Assembly (NCBI GenBank): GCA_903772945.1
Contig: CAICTM010000052.1
Location: 1-64,000 of the forward strand
DNA length: 64,000 nt
Direction of reading: 5' to 3'
From: Seminavis robusta
Lineage: Eukaryota > Bacillariophyta > Bacillariophyceae > Naviculales > Naviculaceae
The stretch's first letter is position 1; every line of letters begins with the position of its first letter. The translations under genes were made by a program, and so were the position numbers. Below are positions 12,678 through 20,931 of this stretch, piece after piece. The notes beneath the pieces are model-generated. The model did not search any database. It worked only from the letters and a program-made list of their open reading frames with translations, and was not told where the DNA came from.

Positions 12678-14228
12678 GGTCAAGCAACAAGCAACAAGCA
12701 ACAGCAATAGATAGCAGTGCAGTAAAAGTAAGAGAGAGAAAAATTTGAAGGAAGTAACACCCTCCTAAACCAAGAGAAGACCAGAGGGTCCGAAAGATGA
12801 AAGACCTGACCGCTTCAACATATGAACAGGGTCGTGGGTCGTGGTGGTCGTACTGCTTGCTTCCTGGCGTTCTGCGGAATGGACAAGTGCATCTTCAAGA
12901 GCTAAGTTAAAGCATTACTAATAGCTACAGTGTAGTAGGACTTTCAAAAGGGGCGCAGTATTTAATGAATTAAGGTAGTGGCATGGCCGTGTAGCGGTGG
13001 TACGAGAGGTGGAGCAAATCCGTGCCAATCCAAATATACGGTAAACCATGTCCAAACTGTGTTAGACAACTACTAAAAATGTGGTAAACCAAGGCAGCTT
13101 ATCACTGTCGTTTTTCCAGTCGTAAACAGTAGTGTAGAAGCATTTTGAAGCAGAAACACCCCCTTGGAGGGGAAAGGCGGAGATAATAGATCGTCGTCGC
13201 GTGGGCAAGGAGTTCTCAATTCTCATCCTACCGGTATTCAATGAATACCACGTATTGCCTCATCAATAAGATAACTGTATGCTTCGACAAGAACTGGAGG
13301 TACTTAAAAAAAGGATTCAGCAAAAGCCACACTGAAACATTATCTTACAAACAGCCCAATCCAAGTATCTGTCATACGGTATCTTAGAGCCACTAGCCGC
13401 TATTGCCACATACCCTACTACAGCGTACTAACCATGCCCTCAGGCAGCGAGGATCCACCACCAAAGCCATAAAAGGAAAATGTGCAAAGCAAAAATTGAT
13501 GAAACCAAAGATGTTGTGCTAGAGAAGGCACCCCAAGATGCGGATATGGAGTACTTGGATGTAGATGGTGATGTGAAAGATAGGGGGTGCTCGCTGTATT
13601 CAATCCCCACATAGTATTATTAATTAATAGTATTAGCTTAAGATTTGAGACCTTGGTACTCCTAGCTTTTATCTTAAGTATGAGTGAGGAGTGTTGCGAT
13701 CAGATCGGCGACATGGTGACTTTCCGAGTCTTGTGTTGAACAGCTGTTGAACCAAAATTGCCCTCGTGCAAGAAGAAAAGGGAACAAGAGACCGCGTCGA
13801 CGAGCAGTTCAGTAGTGGAATGACCATACATATATGACCATGTCCCGATGCACCGGTAGGTATTGGGAACTGTGCGTGCATGCAGAATGACTCGACTCAC
13901 TCCACAGCTGCCATGACATGAAATGCAGTTCCGAACGGGCTAACCACAATAAATGAAGGAGCTGTGCATGTAGACGCAGATACAGGGGGAAATTATCAAT
14001 GGATGCACCAACGAATACCGAAGTCTATCTATAGAGATACCGCTTTTCCAATTCATCCACTAACATCATAGTGGCCTCATTTGTGCGGTGCCGTGTCCTC
14101 CTATCAAAGATACCTATTCATAGACCAAGAGAAACCATAGGTACCAAGTGTATACCTCCCCTGACCTGACCTTGCCTTGCCTTGTCTTTGTCTTGCCTTG
14201 TTGCGTTTCCTACATGTACATGTACTAT
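12678..14228. other. Intergenic, no gene seen
   Basis: This region lies between the start of the receptor cyclase (left) and the 3' end of a protease-like gene (right). Only short, unconvincing reading frames are present. The left part should hold the receptor promoter. A few TACCGGTA-type palindromes and a run of CCTTG units near 14,165-14,205 are visible, but no motif can be assigned. Confidence 0.5.
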
Positions 14229-15602
14229 CTAGTGTCCATCATCAATGCTCTTGTCTTCAGAATCATCGTAGTCGGGTATGTGGTCTTGGATATCTTCTTC
14301 ACCCGTTGCAATACCATCCACAATTCCCAAAATGTTCCCAATATTGTTCGTCAAGGAAGTAAACATTTGAGTCACTGTGTCAAACAGACACTTGCCTCCT
14401 GACGATTCAGAACCAGGAGCAAACGTTGGAGCAGGAGTAGTCTGCTGCGTATCAACATCTCCACCATCACTGCCACCACCATCACTGCCACCATCACTGC
14501 CACCACTAGAAGTATCAGCACCACCACTACCACCACTACTAGAAGTACCAGGAGCGGGGGCAGGGGCAGGAGCAGGATCTGCAGCAGTCGTGCTGCCGCC
14601 GGTGCCGGTGCCACAAATATCCGTGCTGATTTGTCGATCGATCCAACCTGTATTGTCCGCCAAGTCCGTAAACACATCGGGAAACATAACAGACGCACAA
14701 TCGCTATGCGTGAACGAAGTCACTCCAATTTGAAGCGAGTCGCTGGAAATACCATCCAACAACGGACCTCCACTGTCGCCTGATAAACCATGATACAAAA
14801 AGTACATGTAAGACAAATGAAAGGCGGAATTCAAATAAATGTGACAAGGCAAGACAAGACAAGACAAGAAGTAAGTAAACGTACCAGTACAAACACCACT
14901 TCCGTCTCCAAGAGCACACAAATGCATCCCCGAGGAAATGACGCTTTGGCCGGTGACGTTCTCCGTAGTATAGGCCACTTGGCAATCGTACCGCGACACC
15001 ATCTGCAAATCCACCACTTGCAGAGTGTTCGAGAGTGCTCCCATGTTTGCCGTCAAGCCAAAACCCATCACGGTCACCGTCTGATTGGTTTCGGGGGGAT
15101 ACGATGTATCCCGGTTCCAACTCACGGGAGTCACGGCAGCTGGCAGTGCACGGGCAAGCTGGAGGACAGCCAAATCGTTGTAGAGTGAAAGATCGGTTCG
15201 AAAATAGTTATGGTGCGTTTCATAACACTCCACGTCAACCTCTTGACCATTATTGGCGTTGCTGGCACCTACACGGACTTTCGTAGGATTGTGCGTTTCT
15301 ACGCAGGTAGCCGAAGTCAAGACTTTGTTACTGGCAATCAGCGTTCCGCCACAAACATTGCCTGGAAACGAAACATACCACGGGTATTCGCCCACTGAGG
15401 CAGGTCGTCCTCCGATGATGTAGTTTTCTCCTCCTTGACGTAGATCGGGATGAGCATGAGGGTGCAGTTCTCGGTGTTCCTCGGGGTTACCACGTAGATT
15501 GGTCCCGCCATCGCTAGTATCCGTACCGGCGCGTTCTGTCGCTGTGGTCAAAACGAAACACAACGAGTGCACAACGAAGATCAATGGCTTCCAATATATC
15601 AT
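14229..15602 (-). CDS. Secreted trypsin-fold (S1) pseudoprotease
   Basis: Two exons (15602-14885, 14779-14229) give 422 aa. A signal peptide (MIYWKPLIFVVHSLCFVLTT) is followed by a short propeptide, an IIGG start of the S1 domain near residue 62, and a chymotrypsin-fold core with the usual Cys framework. The catalytic Asp (NDLAVLQL, D143) and Ser (GDSGGP, S242) are present, but the TAAHC motif reads TSATC, so the catalytic His is Thr. The S1-pocket residue six before the Ser is Gly, not the trypsin Asp. The C-terminal tail is rich in Pro, Ala, Ser and Gly. The ATG at 15602 is chosen because the signal peptide begins there; an upstream in-frame ATG adds 21 residues. The intron is 105 nt, a multiple of three and free of stops, so retained-intron transcripts would stay in frame but split the active-site loop. 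It may be a binding or regulatory protein rather than an enzyme. Confidence 0.82.
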   Translation of the reverse strand: MIYWKPLIFVVHSLCFVLTTATERAGTDTSDGGTNLRGNPEEHRELHPHAHPDLRQGGENYIIGGRPASVGEYPWYVSFPGNVCGGTLIASNKVLTSATCVETHNPTKVRVGASNANNGQEVDVECYETHHNYFRTDLSLYNDLAVLQLARALPAAVTPVSWNRDTSYPPETNQTVTVMGFGLTANMGALSNTLQVVDLQMVSRYDCQVAYTTENVTGQSVISSGMHLCALGDGSGVCTGTFTYFLSCLVLPCHIYLNSAFHLSYMYFLYHGLSGDSGGPLLDGISSDSLQIGVTSFTHSDCASVMFPDVFTDLADNTGWIDRQISTDICGTGTGGSTTAADPAPAPAPAPGTSSSGGSGGADTSSGGSDGGSDGGGSDGGDVDTQQTTPAPTFAPGSESSGGKCLFDTVTQMFTSLTNNIGNILGIVDGIATGEEDIQDHIPDYDDSEDKSIDDGH

Positions 15603-16147
15603 CTTGATGGGTTGTATTTTCTGTTGACTGACTCCAGTTGGACCAAAGATAGATGATATCCTCACTTACGGCGCTGCGGTGAAAGATACGGTACTTGATG
15701 ATGACAAACTACTGTACGATAAATGAGGGTCGAAAAATATGCGCACATGTCGTGTTTAAAGGGTCGCCCGTTGAATAGTGTTACTTAGACTGAGGTTTCG
15801 GAACGGAACATTTGTCGAGCCAATCGCTTGGTATTTAATCCAAATGGGACTCAGAATTATTAAGTATTCAACCGATCATGGTCTCGTGGTCATGGTAATT
15901 AGAGCTCAGGAAAAAGTATGGGTGTTTCTGTACCAACGTTCCGAGCCTTGGCGACGATAGGAAACGGTCGAGATCATGTGTTCCTTTTTGGCCTTTCGCA
16001 ACGATGAGGAGAGGTGAGCGAGGAACTTGCCAGGCATCTGATGCTATTAAAATAGCACCAGTGAACAGCAAGCTGGATAGACAAACCAATACTAGTAGTT
16101 GCAGCCACCTTATCGTATGATAGCTACATACGGTACTCGTAGAGGCA
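15603..16147. promoter_or_regulatory. Shared upstream region of two divergent S1-like genes
   Basis: About 545 bp separate the two divergent start codons of the paralogous S1-like genes, so both promoters must lie here and co-regulation is plausible. No TATA box or named motif can be assigned with confidence. Confidence 0.4.
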
Positions 16148-17470
16148 ATGAATTTGATGCGAATCCTTCACGTGTTGTCCTTCCTCGTACCGCTCGGGCT
16201 CGTCGTCGGTGGTGCCGATAACAATGCCGGTACTGATACTGATACTGATACTGAGATCGGTGGCAATGGAGCATTAGAAATTCGGCCTTTTCGATCGGAA
16301 CAACACTATACATCTACATCTACAGCCACATCATCCAGACGACGCACTGGAGCCGGCGATCTCGACGAGTACAACGACTATGCGTCCCAGTTCGACAATG
16401 GCGGAAACGGGACCAACACTATCGTCGGAGGATCCAATATAAACGCGAATGCAGCCCCCTGGTTTGTCCACTTTGCCTCCAAAACATGTTCGGGGTCGCT
16501 GATATCCCCCAGCCATGTCCTCACGTCGGCAACTTGTCTACGAAGCACCGGGATTCCCAATCTCGTACGAGTTGGAGCTACCAACCAGCTCAACGGGTTT
16601 TTACGACAAGTTGCCTGTGCCACAACGTACCCGGATTACACGTTCGTAAACGACGAACCGGATGCTGCAACCATTACGGGAGACTTGGCTATTCTGAAAC
16701 TCACAGCACCCGTTCCCGGAGTGACTCCAGTGACACTCAATCAAAACTCCAATGTCTTTAGCAACGACAACGAGTCTCCACCACTATTGGCATTGGGATT
16801 GGGATTCAAAGCTCCCAACCTCCAGCAACTAGAACTGGAGCATGTATCAACGAACACTTGCCAGCAATCGTATGGCGCCAACGGGCAACGCATTATCCAG
16901 CCTGCTATGCATCTTTGTGCATCTGCGAAAAAGAACAACAAAGGTCTCTGTACAGGAGACAGCGGTAGTCCCCTGGTCATGCTGGATGACAATGACGGGG
17001 CCATTCAAGTGGGGGTTGCTTCGTTTACCTATGGGACTTGCGGAGACAAGAACATTCCTGACGTATTCACTCCGGTGGCTTCCTACAGTGCATGGATACA
17101 AGCAATGATCGGTGGCGATGATGGCAGTGGCTCCTGTGGAGAAGTCACAACGAGCTCTGCTGCTCCATCCCACAGTCCATCCCACAGCAGTAAACCATCC
17201 AGCAATCCTTCTCAAGCACCAACGAATGATGGGGTGCCTTCTAACAATCCTTCGTCGTCTCCAACGACTCCCGCGCCAACTTTGCCACCTACAACTCCCG
17301 CGCCAAGCCCCCCTCCCACAATGGTACCAGCTTCTGCCATATCGGAACTTACCGAACAACTGGTAGTGCTGGCTGTCCAGGCGGTTGGCAGTGCAGTCGA
17401 ATGGAAGCAGACATGGAAACAGGAAAACCTGCCAGGGCTTGCAGCGCTTTTGCCATCCTGGCTTCCATAG
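16148..17470 (+). CDS. Secreted trypsin-fold (S1) pseudoprotease, paralog
   Basis: Single exon, 440 aa. A signal peptide (about residues 1-22) precedes a Thr/Asp-rich propeptide, then IVGG (92-95) and an S1 core of about 230 residues. As in its divergent neighbour the His motif reads TSATC (Thr129 in the His place), while Asp179 (GDLAILKL) and Ser272 (GDSGSP) are kept and the pocket residue is Gly. From about 330 the tail is a Ser/Pro/Thr-rich low-complexity segment of the sort seen in diatom secreted proteins (KPSSNPS, NNPSSSP, TTPAP), ending in a more hydrophobic piece. Sharing the same His loss with its neighbour argues that the change predates the duplication and is not a sequencing error. 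A tandem GCTTCCATAGCATC repeat overlaps the stop codon. Confidence 0.82.
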   Translation: MNLMRILHVLSFLVPLGLVVGGADNNAGTDTDTDTEIGGNGALEIRPFRSEQHYTSTSTATSSRRRTGAGDLDEYNDYASQFDNGGNGTNTIVGGSNINANAAPWFVHFASKTCSGSLISPSHVLTSATCLRSTGIPNLVRVGATNQLNGFLRQVACATTYPDYTFVNDEPDAATITGDLAILKLTAPVPGVTPVTLNQNSNVFSNDNESPPLLALGLGFKAPNLQQLELEHVSTNTCQQSYGANGQRIIQPAMHLCASAKKNNKGLCTGDSGSPLVMLDDNDGAIQVGVASFTYGTCGDKNIPDVFTPVASYSAWIQAMIGGDDGSGSCGEVTTSSAAPSHSPSHSSKPSSNPSQAPTNDGVPSNNPSSSPTTPAPTLPPTTPAPSPPPTMVPASAISELTEQLVVLAVQAVGSAVEWKQTWKQENLPGLAALLPSWLP

Positions 17471-17682
17471 CATCGCTTCCATAGCATCAGCTGCCGGAAG
17501 CTGATGAGGAATCTTAGCCGAAGAGCCTCGGGATGGCCAGACTGAGGGACTTTTCAACCGGCTACTCAAGTTCATAGCTAGGATGCATTATTAAAGTGTT
17601 TACATTTCCAAAACTTCAAGCTACAATATTAATAAAATATCTTATTTATACTGTACTGTATTCCAAATTCCAAAACTTCAAG

Positions 17683-17985
17683 CTATTGTCTCCTTTGTAC
17701 AGCGTCCAGTCCAAACTCATGGTCTTGACTGGCATCGGACTCCAACATGAGCATGTCATCATCTTGGAACAAATCATCGTCCAGCAATGCCAGAGCCTCT
17801 TCAATGATACTGTGAAGTTTCTCAAATGTGATTCCGTCATTGCCATTGCTTGCACCAATGCTGCCATGCATACCGGTACCGGTATGACTGTTTGCTGCGG
17901 CAGCTGATGGAAAGGTGGAGTGCAAGCTGCTTCGAGAAGCCAGCGATTGGAAGGAGGAAGAAGCAGAGGGTGTTGTCTTGGACAT
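17683..17985 (-). CDS. Small acidic protein, KLHxIIE family member 1
   Basis: Single exon, 100 aa, no recognised family. A Ser-rich N-terminus (MSKTTPSASSSF) leads to a conserved-looking helix, FEKLHSIIEEALALLDDD, then an acidic tail. The same layout recurs in the minus-strand gene at 20,108-20,371 (AKLHNIIEDVLALIQED), which supports it as a real gene despite its size. Nothing indicates secretion or membrane insertion. Function unknown; an acidic partner-binding peptide would fit but is a guess. Confidence 0.55.
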   Translation of the reverse strand: MSKTTPSASSSFQSLASRSSLHSTFPSAAAANSHTGTGMHGSIGASNGNDGITFEKLHSIIEEALALLDDDLFQDDDMLMLESDASQDHEFGLDAVQRRQ

Positions 17986-20107
17986 GGTATTTTAAAATAG
18001 AATAGAGGGGTGGTTGAGAGGAAAAGAGCGTTGATAGCTTTTGATCTTGAGTGGATCTGAAATTGTGAGAGTGAGAGAGACAAATAAATGCTGAGCAAGT
18101 GTTTCACCGATGAAAATTCAGCTTGGTTGAAAATGACTCTTGATTCTGACTCAGCAGACTTCCTTTAATCCGAGGGCACTTTCAGAACCCACTCCTCAAT
18201 GACGCGCCTTTGCTGTTTTCAATGGACAGGTATTGCAATGTAAGGTTTTAATGAAAAGGACTCGAAAGCAACGTGTCATCGAGCAATTGCCTTCTTTCTA
18301 CTGCAGGCTCCACAGTCCTCAGGTTCAAGCATCCGCTTTCTTTTAGTCGGAGAACCCCACTTGCCAAGTTCTACGGTCATTCTTCAAGCCATCGACGTGG
18401 AAATTCAACATCAATGGCCTTCCTTCAAGCACACAAGACAAACTTCCGGCAGATGAAAGGTGCAAAGATTGAAAGATTGCTGAAAGATTCAAAGATTCAC
18501 GTTTCTGAGAGCTTTTCAGCTAGCTAGCAACAAACCCACAACAACAGCTCCAAATAAATCATCTCCGGCAGTACAGCTGGATCGTTTTTACGTTTTGCTG
18601 GATATCGATGTCGAGCTCAGGTGTTTAGCTTGCGCTCACGGTACTGCTAGACTAGCTAGTAGTAGAGAGACGAAGAGTGCCTCCACCGTCTATCTGCAAG
18701 ACCTCACTGCTGCCAGAAACGACCTTGGGGGCAGAGCAGATTCTTGGTTTTCCACTTGTCGGATCCAATATGGACTTAACAATTGCGGACAAGCAACACA
18801 CATCTTCCAGCAATGCTATAAGGGCAAAAGGAGAGTTGCTTGGTTCACACTTGTTCATACGTCAGAGGTCAGAGCACCAGCCAAGCCACAAGATCAATCT
18901 TGCCACGATGCCTCCGTCTCAGGGGTTTCCGTCTCGCCCACTTTCTGGTACCGGTAGCTACTAGCTAGACGCTAGTAGTGTGGCTGAAAGAACGGAGCAA
19001 AGCCAACGAAAACGAATGGAAAGGAACTGCACGGATTGGTCGATGCAGCACGCGGTTGCTTTTGCCTTCATTTCTGCTTTGCAATTTCCAGTGTTACTCT
19101 CTTGCTTGGCTGCATGGCAGCCACGGAGAGCACGCTGAACCGCCGATATCCGCAGAGGAAGAAAGCTACAAAAGCACTCGAGGGCAGTTCCTCCTAGGCA
19201 GCTAGATGACCATACTATCATAAAATGCTTTCAATGCTTGACATCTCGTCTGAGGTGGTGGCTAGTACAGGCTGGCAAAAAGCAATCATCATCCTCTGTA
19301 CCGGTACGGCTTGCCTTCGCTTGCTCGTCCAGTCCTACTGTAGCGAGGAGGAGGATGTAGGTAGTGTACCGGTACCGGTGCCAGTTCTGGACGAGCACTG
19401 CCTGAATTGAGCGTCAATCTGAAATACGGTTGCATCCTCCTACCTCCTGCCACGAGATCTACATGTATCATGGGCTGACCTGGCACAAGAGACAACATCT
19501 TTCAAGTTACTTTCAAGGTAATAAGCTAGTTCATGTAGGCTAGACTACTAACCTCCAGACAACTGATCGGTACGGCAGTACCGGTACTGTAGTGAAATTG
19601 GCCAGGAGTTTCCAACGAAGAAACCCATCAATTGGTGCAGGCAAGAAGAAAGGCAGGAGGGATGCCGGCCACTTGAAATTCGGGTGCACGGCATTTTCTG
19701 TAGGTTGAAATTCAGGAGCACGGCAACTATGTTGACAGAGTTGTAGAGGATAAAACAGGATTTTAAAAATGCAGAATGAAGTTGGGTCTATTGCTCATTA
19801 GGATTTGGATCTTGTAGTAGTACTGTACTGAGAACGACACCACTTCTTTTGTATTCATTGTTCAGGAACTTGCTTGCTTGCACTCATGTGAGGGTGGTTG
19901 GCCACTTAGCGTTGTATTGGCTTGGCTAAATTGCAAAATTGACTTGCTCGATGCTCTTGGGAGGCTCCATTGAAACTTGAATGCAATGCAGTACCGGTAT
20001 GGACTTGCTTGTACATAGATAGTCAACCTATGGCTGGTTGAAACTTCCTGGAAGTGACTTGGAAACCGTACACAGCCAACTTTCAGGGAGTTTTCAGGCG
20101 CTTACTT
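17986..20107. other. Intergenic stretch, repeat-flecked, no gene supported
   Basis: Several short reading frames occur on both strands, overlapping one another and without recognisable protein features. ACCGGTACCGGT, CTAGCTAG and TACATGTA palindromes are scattered through it (for example 19,300-19,380 and 19,570-19,590). A short inverted pair, GCTCGTCCA and TGGACGAGC, flanks a CCGGTACCGG core near 19,320-19,400. The stretch separates two related small genes. Confidence 0.45.
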
Positions 20108-20371
20108 TTACTGCTTGCCCTGGTTGGTCCTGGTGATGCCGAGCCCCCAGTCTTCAAATTCGTGTTCATCTTCTTGAATCAAGGCCAGAACGTCTTCAAT
20201 AATGTTGTGGAGTTTCGCTGAGGAGACAGTGCCTCCGCCGAAGTTCCTTCCTCTGCTGCGTTCAAGTTGGTCTCCTGGAGCTGATCTAGGCGTCTCCGTC
20301 AATTCTTGCGAGCCTTGCAAGGCAGAAATGCGGCAGGAGGATGGGAAGGAGGGATTGTTGGACTTGGTCAT
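20108..20371 (-). CDS. Small acidic protein, KLHxIIE family member 2
   Basis: Single exon, 87 aa, starting at the ATG of MTKSNNPSFPSS. Longer upstream readings exist but the paralog at 17,683-17,985 starts at the equivalent place. The middle is Arg/Gly/Ser-rich and low in complexity; the C-terminal third has AKLHNIIEDVLALIQED followed by an acidic stretch, aligned with FEKLHSIIEEALALLDDD in the paralog. Same strand, about 2.1 kb upstream of its paralog, suggesting a tandem duplication whose linker has decayed. Function unknown. Confidence 0.55.
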   Translation of the reverse strand: MTKSNNPSFPSSCRISALQGSQELTETPRSAPGDQLERSRGRNFGGGTVSSAKLHNIIEDVLALIQEDEHEFEDWGLGITRTNQGKQ

Positions 20372-20931
20372 TGTCGTTGCTGATAATGTGTTATAATCTG
20401 AAGCTCCGAAAAGTATGTGGTGATGGCAAGGAGGAAAAACTTTTTGTGGAAGAAAAAAGATGAGAGGAACGAAAGTAAGGAAGGCCTTGGGTGCTGGTTG
20501 TAGCGTGCAGAACGAATGATTAATCGAATCGCTTCTTTTTTTGGAGTCTAGTACTTGAAGAACGAACGCCACCTCATTCGAAAGAATCCCACGTCACCAA
20601 AATCAACGAGAATGTCAATAATCACATCCACGTGTGTACAGATTGTACCGTGTGGCCCCACGTTGTCCACGTTGCGTTCTGAGCATCCTTTTTGAAGCAA
20701 GATTGCTACTCATAATACACCAGCTATTCATTGAAACAATGCTATTCATCCAGCCAGAAGTTACTAGTAGCTAGACGAATAGAATCTCTAATTAACCTGA
20801 CTTGCTTGTACTAGTAGTGCCAATTGGATCGCAGGGGACATCACGGAGCTTCTCTCTCTCTGAGTCAGAGTTCGAGGACCAGATCCAACCCATCCATCAT
20901 CTTCGAAGCTCTTCAACTACAAGCTGTCTGG
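20372..20931. other. Intergenic, no gene seen
   Basis: The left part is the upstream region of the small acidic protein; the right part is 3' flank of the cyclase-phosphodiesterase gene. A poly-A-like stretch and ACTAGTAG motifs are present, with no clear regulatory element. Confidence 0.4.

Noticed and set aside
18595-19500. Overlapping plus- and minus-strand reading frames of 60-120 codons
   Set aside because: They overlap each other on both strands, include simple ACCGGT and CTAG repeats, and show no domain, signal peptide or paralog.
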